This document shows, in pieces, positions 19,032-29,810 of a stretch of 64,000 nt of DNA. How positions within the stretch are numbered: the stretch's first letter is position 1; every line of letters starts with the position of its first letter. The DNA comes from Saccharomycopsis fibuligera x Saccharomycopsis cf. fibuligera (taxonomy: Eukaryota > Ascomycota > Saccharomycetes > Ascoideales > Saccharomycopsidaceae). Below the pieces are notes generated by a model. That model was not told the origin of the DNA and did no database searches. It saw nothing but the letters and a program-made list of their open reading frames with translations. The stretch is taken from NCBI GenBank assembly GCA_001936135.1, contig CP012811.1, forward strand, positions 2,728,001-2,792,000, written 5' to 3'. The position numbers were made by a program, and so were the translations under genes.

Positions 19032-21258
19032 TTGTTGCAAAGTTGCTTTATGGTCTTGTTCTTTTTGGATTTTTTGCTCTTTAACTTTTTCCGATTGTTT
19101 AAGCTTTTCAGCAATTTCTGAAGATGGCTTGATTGGAGGAGGCGTTGGAACTGGTGGTGCATGAATATCAACATCAGTTGACTCAACTGGAGGAGCGTTC
19201 AACGAAGCAGAAATTTTATGTTCTGGTTCAGTATCCTCAACAATATGCTCTTCATGATGAAGAGGTGCCTTAGTTTCTTCTGCAACTTCTGGACTAATGG
19301 ATGTAGTTGTTTCTGGAGTAAGGTTATTCACTTCTTGTGCTGATGGGTTGTATCCATTGTTGGCAATAATATCGGATCTGGAATCATTATCAGAGGATTT
19401 ACCATTACTAACAGCAGATTCGCTATTCAAATGGGGACCGGAAGAAGGCAAAGTGCCCTCTTTAACACTATCAGCGATATTAGCAGCAGAAGGCTCTTTA
19501 TTCTGTACCGGTACAGGAATTTGATCAGTCGCTGGTTGGGAAAAGGTTGCCTCAGTATCATCTTCTAAAATTGCATTTGAAGCCTCTTCTTTATTACTAT
19601 TTTCGGTTGAAAATTCAGGTACCTGACTCGAATGTTCATCCTTTTCATTGATTGGAGGTTCGGGAACAAAGTTAGATGGACTGTCATGAAGTGCTGATTT
19701 TAAAGGGCTACCTTGAGCATAACTGTTATTGTTTTCATTAACATTATGTCTGATAACTGATCTAGCAGGGCTCGATAAATATTCAAGAGCTTCACCGTCA
19801 TCTTCTTGATCAGGAACTTCAACTATAGAATTGCTAAGAATAGAATGATCAGGGCTATCTTCTGTGAAACTGACTCTTTTCTTTGCTTTACTTGTACTAT
19901 GAGAAAGACCAGGTGGCTGTAGCAATGAGCTTGACGAAGATTGTTGTTTCAAACTACTAGCAGGGGATTTATTTACTTGTGGTTGTTGATAATGCTGCTG
20001 TGTTTGCTGTGGTTGTAAAAACTGCAGAGAAGACAAATCATTTCTACCATGAAGGTCAAAATGATCAGCGGGTTGCTTGTTCAATTTCTTCTGAAGTTTA
20101 TGCTTTTCATTAATAGAGGAAACAGTGAAGGAGGAATGTTTAGGAATGTAAGTTCTGTTGCCCAATAAGGAAGATGTTCTTGATGCTGAAGGAGAAGCGG
20201 ACTCTGCCGGAACTTGAATAGTTTTCAATCCATAAGCTGTCGGGACAGTCTTAGTCACCATTCTTGGTTTATCCAATGCTTCATTTTGCTTAGTATTACC
20301 AATAGTGAGTGATTGCACACTTCTTTGTTGTCTTGGTGGTTTATGATGTGTTTTGAAATCAACATGCAGCACCAGCAGCAGCAATTTATGGTGGCCCTTT
20401 TGGCAATTATCATTATTGCTGGAAAGTGAGCGCAATGGAGAAGAACTGCCCAATGGGAGACTATCGCTACTAGCGCGCCTTGGTGGAGGTAATTGTACAT
20501 TATTGCGAAAGACAGATGAGGATGAAGAAGCAAGAGAATTAGTTCTTGAATTGGATTTTTTTCCTCTAACTTTCTGGTGACTATTTTGTAATGATGGCTT
20601 TCTGCTCAAGTACAGCGATGGAGCACCAAAAGTAGTAGTAGTAGTTGCTGATCTTGAGATGGATGAGGTGCGCTGGTGACCAGCATCGTTAGAATAGTTT
20701 GCGCTGCTGGTAGTTAAGCTTGCGTTACGGCTTGCGTTACGGCTACCATTACGGCTGCTGCTTCTGCTACTGTGGACGCTGTTCATATTTTCGGCGCCGG
20801 TATTGTTGTTTGGTTGAAATAGCTTGCCGATGGTGTTAGCAGCCGCCAAGGCATTTTTGTTTGGCATGTCAGATGCTGTGGGCTATTGGACGTTATGTTA
20901 GTAAATTACGTATGCGGCAGACAGAAAAGGTGAAAAAGTAAACAAACGAGATGAAACGAGCAGGAGGAAAAAATGGATAACCGAGCGAGTAAAACTGGGC
21001 AAGGAATCAATAACTTGATATACCAACACCATCGGAGAACATTGCTGTTGAGCTGGGTGTTGCTCTTGCTATTGCTAGAATAAATTCTTGGAAACTCAGT
21101 TTACACTAGGTGAAAAGAAAACTTTGCAGCAAGATTAATTAATTGCGGCAACCTAGGTAAGCGCGGAAGAAGCAAAAACGACTGATACTTACTGGTCTAT
21201 TGACCCCTGTGTATGCCTCGGGAAGGGCGCTTCTTCTTCTTTCAGGAAACAAGCCCAT
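17433..21258 (-). CDS. Seg1-like eisosome protein candidate, two exons (21258-21193, 20882-17433)
   Basis: The large exon encodes a Ser/Asn/Gln-rich, largely disordered protein. It ends in a basic amphipathic tail (KKKKIGGRLRKLFGGK) that could bind membrane. Its first ATG (20867) lies just inside a perfect 3' splice context: TACTAAC (minus strand, 20903-20897) and TAG (20885-20883). Upstream at 21192 is GTAAGT, preceded by an in-frame 22-codon exon starting MGLFPERRRSALPEAY at 21258. Splicing gives RP-PTASDMPNKNALAAANTIGKLF. A short basic N-terminus followed by an Ala-rich AANTIG helix resembles fungal Seg1-type eisosome assembly proteins. That identity is inference; the gene model is stronger. 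Total is about 1171 residues, with poly-Gln near 640-650 and many SRS/RSRS phospho-type motifs. Confidence 0.7.
20883..21192 (-). other. Intron of the Seg1-like gene (310 bp)
   Basis: On the minus strand, GTAAGT begins at 21192, TACTAAC spans 20903-20897 and CAATAG ends at 20883. Both flanking exons are open and in frame, and the upstream frame has a stop before its first ATG. Confidence 0.8.
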
Positions 21259-21776
21259 AGTGCAATTGGCGTGGGAGTGTGGGAGTAAGATTGGGATTGT
21301 AGAGAGAGGAAGATGGGATTGTAGTGAAGAAGAGGAAGATGGGATGGATAGATATGCTGGAGGTGGCGGTTGGGAAGAATAAAAAGGAAAACAGAAGGAA
21401 CTGGATTAGGCGCTGGAGAAGTTGCAACCGCAGCAACTCACTCACCAACTCACTCACCCACTTACTCACTCTATTTACCTCTCTAAGGCGGATTCTCTCA
21501 CTCACTCATCGATCGCTGTAGCAGAGGCAGAATGCAGCAGAACAAAGCAAAACAATGCGACGTCCTGCTCTCAGATAGGGTAATATTTATCGCACGTGAT
21601 ATATTATGATGTCTCGTTTTTACCCCAGACGCGTCTTACGCAAAGTATTATACAAATGCAACCTATTGATGTAGTATATTCTAGTGTACATGCTACTGTA
21701 CACACAGTGCTTGTCCAAAACTGGCTAAACATAAACAAGTCAGCAGCAGGGTCTACTTTCGTCTCCATTTATTTTA
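21259..21776. other. Intergenic region, 0.5 kb
   Basis: This holds the promoter of the Seg1-like gene and the 3' flank of the RhoGAP gene. It has a purine-rich GGAAGATGGGAT repeat (about 21309-21346), CACTCA repeats near 21438-21510 and an ACGCGT at 21629-21634. No gene is seen. Confidence 0.6.
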
Positions 21777-24700
21777 CTATCCACTGCTAGTAGCAGTTGG
21801 TGCTGCAGTCGGGGTTGTAGTAGTAGTAGAAGTAGTAGTAGTAGGCGTCGTCATCGCGTTAGTTCTTCTTCTGAACAACGTTGAGAACCGCTTCTTTGCC
21901 AGATGGTTGTCACTGCCGTTACCTTTGCTGTTGCTGCCGGTGCTTCCGGTATTGCTTGAAACTGTGCTTGAATGCAGCGGATGTGGTGGTTGTTGGAAAA
22001 TACCACTGCTATTCTTTTTAGTAAGGAAACTTGAGCTTGACAGAGTATTGTTGCTGTTCTTGAGACCGGCAAGTGGGCTCAGGGTGGTTCTTGGGGTTTG
22101 TGGCAATCCCGGCTTGCTGTCTTTTTTCAAGTTGTTGCCATTTTTGAAAATAAGTAAGCTCATTGAGGATTTGCGTCTCTTCACTTCGTTAGCTTTAGAA
22201 GTCTCTGGGTTAGGGGTGAGTGGGCCAGTAGTAGCAGTGGCAGAAGTAACAGTATCAACAGTATTTCTGAAAGGAATAACGTCGTCAGCTTTTGTGTTCT
22301 CAGTGCCGATAGTATCAGTACTTCCTGCTGCTTGTGAATTATCAAAAGCCGTAACTGGAGTAGCAAGACTAGCAGGAACTACATGTTTAGCAAAACTTTT
22401 TAAAGCACTCCCGTCCAGACAGTTAACATTAGCAGCTTTTGACTCTTCGTCATTTTCAGTACCTTCAAGTTGATTGGCAGCTTTTTGGCGCATTGCTTCT
22501 TTTTCTTTAACTACTTCAACTTCATTTGCCTCGACACTTGATTCATCAGCGCTTACCTTAGTGGCGGTTTTAGTATCATTCAAGTCGGTCGACAGATCCA
22601 CCTCCGGCACTTTAATCTGTGGTATTTCAGTACCTGTTGGCGCTTTGTAAAAAGGAGGTGGTTTTTGTAATTCTTCTTCAAGAGGCGGGCTCTGCAATTT
22701 GTCTTTCTCGTCACTAGCAACCTCTGATTCTCCAGTATCAATTTTTGGTAATTTTGCTTCTTCAGTATTGGCATTAGACGCAACAACAGGTTCATCCAGC
22801 TGTTGATACTCTAACTTTGAGTCTTTAACTGTTGTATCCCTGAAAACTGCTTCATTTGCATTGCCTGAATTTGGCAGTGCCACTTCATTGACTTTCCCTC
22901 TAAGTTGATCAGCATTAATCTTTGTATTTATATCAGTACTGCCAGCGACAGTAGTGGCAGGCACTACACCAGCAGCACCAACCCCTTTTGAAGACTTACC
23001 TTCTCTGTTACCATAATTGCTGTTTCCAATATCATTTTTCTTATCTTTGGTCTTCCTACCCTTCTGGAAAAATGAAAAAATTGATTGAAATTTGTGTTTT
23101 TTTGTCGCCGTACTATTATTTCCATCTTCATTTGCACATTCACCGGAATTGTTGGAAACATTTTTGCCAGTAATGGTGCAGGTAGCGGTAGTATTAGAAC
23201 CACCAATGTCAGCATTCAGGTTATTTACAGCACTGGATGCCTTCTTGTTTAAACTTAAATCTGTTGTCGTTGTTGTTGTTGTTGTTGTTGTTGTTGGTAT
23301 AGTAGTAGCGACAATATTTGGAATTCTAGCAGGGCTACTCGGGTGCTCAGTAGCAATAGTAGCATGTTTAGCATGATTAGGGCCAGCACCGTTGCCATCC
23401 ACATCATCCACAGATGCGGTTCCAGACCTCCACATCTGCTTATCGGTAGACAATTCACTTGCAGTCTTGAATGATTCTGCATCTGTTGGGCTCGAAATTG
23501 CTTCTAGCTGATTATCCGCATTATTTATAGCACCGTCAGACTGTTTATTTTGTGAAATCCGGACATTCGTTTTATCATTGGCGTTAAATTTTTGAGGATT
23601 ATCATTCACCAGCTTCGACCTTATCTTAGAATTGGAAATATAATTAGCATTGTCGTCAAAGTTTTTCAAAGCATGTGCATCATCTTCTTGTTCTGAATTT
23701 TGCCTCTGTTGATGTAGTCCTCGCTTTTGCTTTTCAATTGCGGATAACTGCTCTTCTGAGTCTTCATTTTTCTTAAAAAGCCTGCTTGCGTTATCTTGTT
23801 TTTGATTAATGTTCTGGTTATCAGCCACATCTGCTTCAAAAAATTTCCGCACAAGCAAATCGTAGTTATCAATGAGAATTTTCAAAATAAGCTGGTTGAC
23901 ATTGTAGTCAACATTGATGGAGTTAAAACTCTCAAGAGAGAAATTGTTATGGGCTGGGGGAACCAAATGGACATTGTTGTTATTATTGATGCCACTAAAG
24001 CTATTAAGGTAGTAATTATTGTTAACATTAACGAGCGAATTAGTGCTTATTTCGTTACCGCTGTAGATCTTGGAGCTTGTGCCGCTAAAGCCACTATTAC
24101 TAGAGATGATACTGCCGCGGGTAAATGTAGGAGAAAGTCTATTATTATTGGTATTGTTAGTGTTGGTACCAGTGTTGGCGTTATTACCGCCGTTACTATA
24201 AGTCTGGTTAGCATTGATAGAGACACTCAATCGATTATTAGGCGCAGTATTGGCCGTGGAATTTGATTGAATTTTGTGTAAGTTGTTAGCATTTATGGCA
24301 TTATTCAAAATGTCAATACTATTATTATTAGCGCTGAAATAATTATTGAGAAAAAAACAACTTTGGAAAATTTTGGACAAATTGAAAGAATTCATTTTGG
24401 TTTTTTCAAAATTATCCAGTTCACTAAGCTGCGACAAATAGCGCAACATGAACATGAACACGTCAAGGTTAACTGGTGGTAACTGTTTAATTAATACAAT
24501 GACAAGGAAATCTAGAAACGCGTCAATGGACTCTTTTATGCTATGTGTTAGTTGCTTGCTATTATTGTTGGAATTGATGTTATTGATATGACCATTATGG
24601 GAAACCAGCTCAATAGAATAGATGTTGTTGGAAGAGTTTAAACTCTTAATATCCATAGCTGAATCAATAGAAAAGACTGACATCAACGAGTGTTTTCTCA

Positions 24701-25802
24701 AGTTTGGCGGCGGCACAGGAAGCGAGTTTCTCTTAAGCAGTGGGTCACCATTACAACTATTATTATTATTATTATTATTGTTATTATTATTATTTAGAGA
24801 CCGACGTTTATCACTGCTAGGGGTTGGAGGATCCACAAACTTGATTTCACTGGCGTTGGTGGTAGTGTTAGCGCCAGAAGATGAAGTATTCTTTGAATTT
24901 GGCACATTGAGAAGCTCATCAATGTTGGCGACCGTTTCGGTGGTGTTAAGCACTTCCTGATCTTCGTTATCAGCACCAGAGGCTATTGACAGGCGACGCT
25001 GCTGCGAGTTCTGCTCGCTATTGGGTACTTGAGGGGCAGTTATATTACCAAAATTAGTCGCTGGCTGGGCTTGCACAATATTTTGGGGAAGCTGGTTACT
25101 GTTGGACGTAGCGGTAGTATTGTTATTATTGTCGTTCCTTTCAAGAGCTGAAGATGTCTCTGCAATACTAAGCGACAACAGTTCGCCAGCTGCTTGAGAG
25201 AAAACAAGCAACTCTCTGTAATTGCCACTTTCAAGCTCCAGTTTGAGTTGTTTGAAAATCTCAGGTGGAATGATAGAGTCCGGTAAAGCGTTCAAATAGC
25301 GCTTAAGCAACGTCGCCACATCATAGACAGTCAAGTCTGTAAGTTCCGGGCTACCGTCACCGGCATCGCTGTTGGTAAAGTCGTAACTTGGATCTCGATT
25401 AAGGATTTCTTGAAGCTTGGAGATTCTCTTGAGGGAACCGCTGATTCGAAAGACTCCTTCTTTGACGAAGCAGTTGTGGGCGACGAGAAATGCGATGGAG
25501 TTGCTAACGATGGACGGGATATGCAAGATGAGGGAGTAGCGCTGCAGATAGGACACTAGCGAGACAGACGATGACAAGCGATTAGCCTCCTGCAATGGTA
25601 ATCCGAAGAGCTTTTCCGGGGTAAAAGAAGAAGGATTTGACGAGGAAGAGAGAGCTGCCGTGTTAGCGTTATGGTCTGAGGAGGAGTTGTTTGAATTATT
25701 TTTGGCTCTGCTATTGTTGTGATGCTTCTTGTGGGAGGAGCGCATGTCTCTGTAGCTGGCAAAGAAGCTAGAGCGCTTAGAGCCGGAGACTACGCTAGGC
25801 AT
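21777..25802 (-). CDS. RhoGAP-domain protein with a split catalytic domain
   Basis: Starting at the ATG at 25802 gives 1341 residues. The frame stays open further upstream, but that part reads as Phe-rich and Pro-rich non-coding leader. The RhoGAP fold begins FGLPLQEANRL (about residue 66). It contains the arginine-finger motif GVFRISGS (about 116-123) and the helix DVATLLKRYLNALPDSIIP (about 161-179). The remaining helices (DAFLDFLVIVLIKQLPPVNLDVFMFMLRYLSQL, about 427-460) come only after a low-complexity Asn-rich insertion of roughly 195 residues. The other 800 residues are disordered, with Asn and Thr runs and basic patches (KKHKFQSIFSFFQKGRKTKDKK). Sac7/Bag7- or Ecm25-type GAPs are the closest yeast classes I can suggest; the target GTPase is unknown. 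It probably tunes Rho1 or a related polarity GTPase. Confidence 0.8.
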   Translation of the reverse strand: MPSVVSGSKRSSFFASYRDMRSSHKKHHNNSRAKNNSNNSSSDHNANTAALSSSSNPSSFTPEKLFGLPLQEANRLSSSVSLVSYLQRYSLILHIPSIVSNSIAFLVAHNCFVKEGVFRISGSLKRISKLQEILNRDPSYDFTNSDAGDGSPELTDLTVYDVATLLKRYLNALPDSIIPPEIFKQLKLELESGNYRELLVFSQAAGELLSLSIAETSSALERNDNNNNTTATSNSNQLPQNIVQAQPATNFGNITAPQVPNSEQNSQQRRLSIASGADNEDQEVLNTTETVANIDELLNVPNSKNTSSSGANTTTNASEIKFVDPPTPSSDKRRSLNNNNNNNNNNNNSCNGDPLLKRNSLPVPPPNLRKHSLMSVFSIDSAMDIKSLNSSNNIYSIELVSHNGHINNINSNNNSKQLTHSIKESIDAFLDFLVIVLIKQLPPVNLDVFMFMLRYLSQLSELDNFEKTKMNSFNLSKIFQSCFFLNNYFSANNNSIDILNNAINANNLHKIQSNSTANTAPNNRLSVSINANQTYSNGGNNANTGTNTNNTNNNRLSPTFTRGSIISSNSGFSGTSSKIYSGNEISTNSLVNVNNNYYLNSFSGINNNNNVHLVPPAHNNFSLESFNSINVDYNVNQLILKILIDNYDLLVRKFFEADVADNQNINQKQDNASRLFKKNEDSEEQLSAIEKQKRGLHQQRQNSEQEDDAHALKNFDDNANYISNSKIRSKLVNDNPQKFNANDKTNVRISQNKQSDGAINNADNQLEAISSPTDAESFKTASELSTDKQMWRSGTASVDDVDGNGAGPNHAKHATIATEHPSSPARIPNIVATTIPTTTTTTTTTTTDLSLNKKASSAVNNLNADIGGSNTTATCTITGKNVSNNSGECANEDGNNSTATKKHKFQSIFSFFQKGRKTKDKKNDIGNSNYGNREGKSSKGVGAAGVVPATTVAGSTDINTKINADQLRGKVNEVALPNSGNANEAVFRDTTVKDSKLEYQQLDEPVVASNANTEEAKLPKIDTGESEVASDEKDKLQSPPLEEELQKPPPFYKAPTGTEIPQIKVPEVDLSTDLNDTKTATKVSADESSVEANEVEVVKEKEAMRQKAANQLEGTENDEESKAANVNCLDGSALKSFAKHVVPASLATPVTAFDNSQAAGSTDTIGTENTKADDVIPFRNTVDTVTSATATTGPLTPNPETSKANEVKRRKSSMSLLIFKNGNNLKKDSKPGLPQTPRTTLSPLAGLKNSNNTLSSSSFLTKKNSSGIFQQPPHPLHSSTVSSNTGSTGSNSKGNGSDNHLAKKRFSTLFRRRTNAMTTPTTTTSTTTTTPTAAPTATSSG

Positions 25803-27478
25803 GATAGAGTACAGTAAGAAGGAGGAATACCAAGGAAAAGCGAGGGAATGGGGATTGAATGGCGGGGGGAGAGAAAGACAAGAAATGGCAAAGAAAAAGA
25901 AGAAGACGGAGGGAGAACAAGCGAATGTATATGTGTGACGAGCAGACAATCAGAGGATGTGCGTGTGGATGTTGTGTTGATGACGATTGTGGAAATAGAA
26001 GAGATCTGGAGATTGATAATTAACGAGAGAGAGAGAGAGAGAGAGAAGACCAAAAAGAAACAGCAAGCGTCTAGCGTCGAGGAGAGATGTTTAGGACGAA
26101 AAGATTTCAGCTGCCGGCGCTAATTCCAATTTGATTAATTACTTGTTTATTTCTGGAAGCGCAGCATTGCGAACCTAAAAAAAAAATGAGTCCAGAGCCA
26201 TGGACAGTCGCTGTTTACCGTGTGAAAACAGTGTGAAAGCAACACAGTTGGTCCTGTTTCATGGGGATACAGCTGGCCTGCTGCCGGCACTGTGCAGACT
26301 TTGTTGCTCCAAGTAGCCGATCTCAACTGCGACACGCGCTGACAGCCGTTGCGCTTTCAGGGGGAATCTGCAACTACCAGCATTTGCCTCGGGGACCACT
26401 GGTCGGGGGCAGTGTACCTTTAGAGAGGGTCTATATCATGTGCTAATCATATGACAGGGTCTTCTGCATTCACCCGGATCAAAATCTCTAAAAACGACCG
26501 GGTACCTCTCGGAACAATGCGCGGGATTTTTATCGGCCAGGAACGGCTAGTGTAAACTAGTGTAAACTCGTCAGCTCAAGTCGTACGTCATGCTTGGAGG
26601 TGCAGCAAACCTCTTGCTTTATCTTGCAGATTGGTAGCCAATAAGAGGCTGCGATTACCGGAGAAACCATGCAAGCATCGTCCGACGCTGCCAAGCTTTG
26701 AGATTTGGTAACAGAAATTCATGAATTGCATCTCCGGCGGTCGCCAGCCTTGGGACGGTTTCGCAGTTACAAATGCAAATACAAATATTCGGTTACTGTT
26801 GACGGTCAATAGTTTTTGCCATCTATTTTATCTTCAGCCAATGGCAGTCGTTGCAAGAGCTTGGCGCCAAACAAACAACCTATTATGTAGTGCTGCGCTG
26901 TCGGCGACCGCTGTCTATTTCTACTTATTGTCATTTATGAATAGCATTCCAATCTATAGTATTATAATTTCTTCCCCTCGGAGACCTCGAGTAACCTTTT
27001 TGTATTGGGAAGTCAGTATTTTTTATTTTTCACCCTGGCCATATAGGCTGCCTCGTCGACGACCGCCTCGCTACACTAGTCTAAATCATTAGCTCGTTGG
27101 CTCGCTTGCATCCGCTTCGCTGGATTCCGGCGCAGGCGTTTCTCTCACCATGCGTATGCCTATGAGGTTTTCTTAATGTTGTGAATTTCGGCTTCCCATT
27201 CATGCTTATGCTTGTCCTACAATACTGGCAGCTGCCACCGAACTGAAAATTTTTTTAACTTCGGGCCTGTTTCTTTTTCTCTTCCGCTGTCTATATAAAC
27301 TGTACCTTTCCTCGAGTTTTTGATTTCTCAGATCTGCCTGTCTACTTTTTTCTCTTTTTTCTTTCTTTCTTTCTTTCTTTTCTGTTCCTCATCACTGAAG
27401 CTAAACCTCATCTTGGCTTTTTTGCACATTTCATTTTATACACGTATAATACACATCTTCAACTAATACACTTCAACA
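25803..27478. other. 1.68 kb divergent intergenic region upstream of the glutamate dehydrogenase
   Basis: This holds the promoters of the RhoGAP gene (left) and the glutamate dehydrogenase (right). It has a (GA)n tract at about 26024-26045 and a tandem CTAGTGTAAA pair at 26547-26566. CCAAT boxes at 26638-26642 and 26838-26842 are candidates for the HAP complex. A pyrimidine-rich leader with a CTTT tandem runs from 27340 to 27380. No supported gene. Confidence 0.6.
27292..27299 (+). promoter_or_regulatory. TATA box of the glutamate dehydrogenase gene
   Basis: TATATAAA lies 187 bases before the ATG and is followed by a long CT-rich leader, as in highly expressed yeast genes. Confidence 0.6.
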
Positions 27479-28855
27479 ATGGTCCAACCACACGAACCTG
27501 AATTCGAACAAGCTTTCAACGAGATTGCCTCTACTCTCCGTTCTTCTACTCTTTTCAAGAAATACCCAGAATACGAAAAGGCTCTTGAAGTCATTTCTAT
27601 TCCTGAAAGAGTCATTCAATTTAAAGTCATTTGGGAAAATGACAAGGGTGAATTGCAAGTCAACAGAGGTTACAGAGTTCAATTCAACAGTGCCCTTGGT
27701 CCATACAAAGGTGGTTTGCGTTTCCATCCATCTGTCAACTTATCCATTTTGAAATTCTTGGGTTTTGAACAAATCTTCAAGAATGCTTTGACTGGTGAAA
27801 TGATTGGTGGTGGTAAAGGTGGTTCTGACTTTGACCCTAAGGGCAAGTCTGACTCTGAAATCAGAAGATTCTGTGTCAGCTTCATGAGACAATTGGCTAA
27901 ATACATTGGTCCAGACACTGATGTGCCAGCCGGTGATATTGGTGTTGGTGGTAGAGAAGTTGGCTTCCTTTTTGGTGCTTACAAGCAAGCCCAAAACAGC
28001 TTCCACGGTGTCTTGACCGGTAAAGGTTTGACCTGGGGTGGTTCTTTGATCAGACCAGAAGCCACTGGCTACGGTGTCATTTACTACGTTGAAGAAATGA
28101 TCAAATATGCCACTCAAGGTAAGGAATCTTTTAAGGACAAAACCGTTGCTATTTCCGGTTCCGGTAACGTTGCTCAATACGCTGCTTTGAAGGCTATTGA
28201 ATTGGGTGCTACTGTTGTTTCTTTGAGTGACTCCAAGGGTACCATTATTGCTCCAAATGGTATTACTCCACAACAAGTTCATGACATTGCTGACGGTAAA
28301 GTTAAATTCCAATCTTTGGAACAAATCATTGCCAAGAGCGATGCATTCACTGCTAAGAATGCCGTCAAGTACATTCCAAATGACAGACCATGGGTTCACG
28401 TTGGTAAAGTTGATATTGCTTTGCCATGTGCTACTCAAAATGAGGTTAGTGGTCCAGAAGCTAAAGCTTTGATTGAAAATGGTGTCAAATACGTTGCTGA
28501 AGGTTCCAACATGGGTTCTACTCAAGAAGCTATTGACATCTTCGAAGAAGCTAGATCTTCCTCTGCTAACGGTCAAGCTGTCTGGTATGCTCCAGGTAAA
28601 GCTGCTAACGCCGGTGGTGTTGCTGTTTCTGCTATTGAAATGGCCCAAAACTCCCAAAGAGTTAAATACACCAGTGAACAAGTTGACTCTCAATTGAAGA
28701 ACATTATGGTTACTTGTTTCCAAAACTGTGTTAGCACTGCTAAAGAATACTCTGCTGAAGACGGTAAAGGTCAACCATCATTGGTTGCTGGTGCCAACAT
28801 TGCTGGTTTTGTTAAGGTTGTTAGAGCCATGCAAGACCACGGTGAAATTTACTAA
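27479..28855 (+). CDS. GDH3: NADP-specific glutamate dehydrogenase
   Basis: The 458-residue enzyme makes glutamate from 2-oxoglutarate, ammonium and NADPH in the cytosol. Conserved elements include [19 protein letters not shown] (67-85), the catalytic Lys in [16 protein letters not shown] (Lys113), the active-site Asp in [11 protein letters not shown] (Asp153), the Rossmann motif [17 protein letters not shown] and the NAGGVAVS segment. Length and motifs match fungal Gdh1/Gdh3. Codon use is strongly biased to preferred codons (GGT, GCT, TTG, CCA), indicating high expression. The bias leaves a 344-codon antisense frame that is not a gene. The choice between GDH1 and GDH3 as a name is by convention in Candida. 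Confidence 0.95.
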   Translation: MVQPHEPEFEQAFNEIASTLRSSTLFKKYPEYEKALEVISIPERVIQFKVIWENDKGELQVNRGYRVQFNSALGPYKGGLRFHPSVNLSILKFLGFEQIFKNALTGEMIGGGKGGSDFDPKGKSDSEIRRFCVSFMRQLAKYIGPDTDVPAGDIGVGGREVGFLFGAYKQAQNSFHGVLTGKGLTWGGSLIRPEATGYGVIYYVEEMIKYATQGKESFKDKTVAISGSGNVAQYAALKAIELGATVVSLSDSKGTIIAPNGITPQQVHDIADGKVKFQSLEQIIAKSDAFTAKNAVKYIPNDRPWVHVGKVDIALPCATQNEVSGPEAKALIENGVKYVAEGSNMGSTQEAIDIFEEARSSSANGQAVWYAPGKAANAGGVAVSAIEMAQNSQRVKYTSEQVDSQLKNIMVTCFQNCVSTAKEYSAEDGKGQPSLVAGANIAGFVKVVRAMQDHGEIY

Positions 28856-29810
28856 TTGCATCAGAAGAATTGCCTTTCACGTGTATTGAATTGATTTTAT
28901 TTTAATTCATCGCAGATCTCTTGTCCATACCAAACTTTCCGGCTTTTTTGCCCATTTTTTAGTTCATGAATCATGGATCTCGTATTGCATGTACACTACA
29001 TTTTCATTTTTCCTACCCTTTTTATGACAACGTTTCTTTTTCTATTTAAACTTTTACTTTTTTGCTGTTGCTTCGGTTTTTTTTTTCTTTTTTTTTTTTC
29101 TATCTACATTCTATAAAGTTATCGCTGGTTTATGATTTTGATGTTTTTCTGTTTTATAAATAAAAAGTTTTATTATAAAACTACAAACTGTGAGCGTAAG
29201 GTAATTTTATTAACTAGCTAATGAAAATCACTCTGGGAAGTAAACTAACGATAGTGGAGTATTAAAAGTACCACTAATCTGTTTGACTTAGTCAAAATCG
29301 TGTTCACCAAACGTTCAGAATTTAAAGTGTATTAGTGTTAGCTTTAATGGTATAAATATTGGTTCAATGTTAGTATCTATCACCTTTAATTATGGACACA
29401 CATTCATATGCACCGGTCTGTATATTAATGCGTTAATCATATTTGTTACCCTCCTCATATATAGCTTCACTGACGCGTCGCCTATGTTTTTTTTTAAAAT
29501 CATATTTGGTTTTTTTTTTATTTTATATTTCTTAGCGCACAGCTTCAAAATTTGAAATTTTACAGCAAGGGATTGAAAAGAAAAAAGGTATTAACAGTTG
29601 ACACAGAGAGCCCATCAATTTGATAAACGGTGGCAAAAGATTGATAAATATTTGAATGCAAAAGAAGAGTTATCAAAGATAAAGAAAATTTTAAGTTGCT
29701 TTAATATAGATCATTTATCCATTTTCCGTTAAAGCGCAATACACACTCCCAAGTTGGCACATCAGCAATAACGACTTCAACAATATAGAAACAACGACAA
29801 CAACAATAAT
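28856..29810. other. Intergenic region, 0.95 kb
   Basis: This holds the T-rich 3' flank of the glutamate dehydrogenase and the promoter of POB3. It contains one ACGCGT (29473-29478), about 333 bases before the POB3 start. The leader just before the ATG is CAA-rich (ACGACAACAACAATA). No gene is seen. Confidence 0.6.

Noticed and set aside
25803-25949. N-terminal extension of the RhoGAP protein
   Set aside because: The extra 49 residues are Phe/Pro/Ser-rich translation of a pyrimidine-rich leader; the ATG at 25802 is preferred.
27740-28774. 344-codon antisense frame inside the glutamate dehydrogenase gene
   Set aside because: It is a shadow of the strongly biased codon use of the sense gene; its Asn/Phe/Ser-rich composition matches no protein family.
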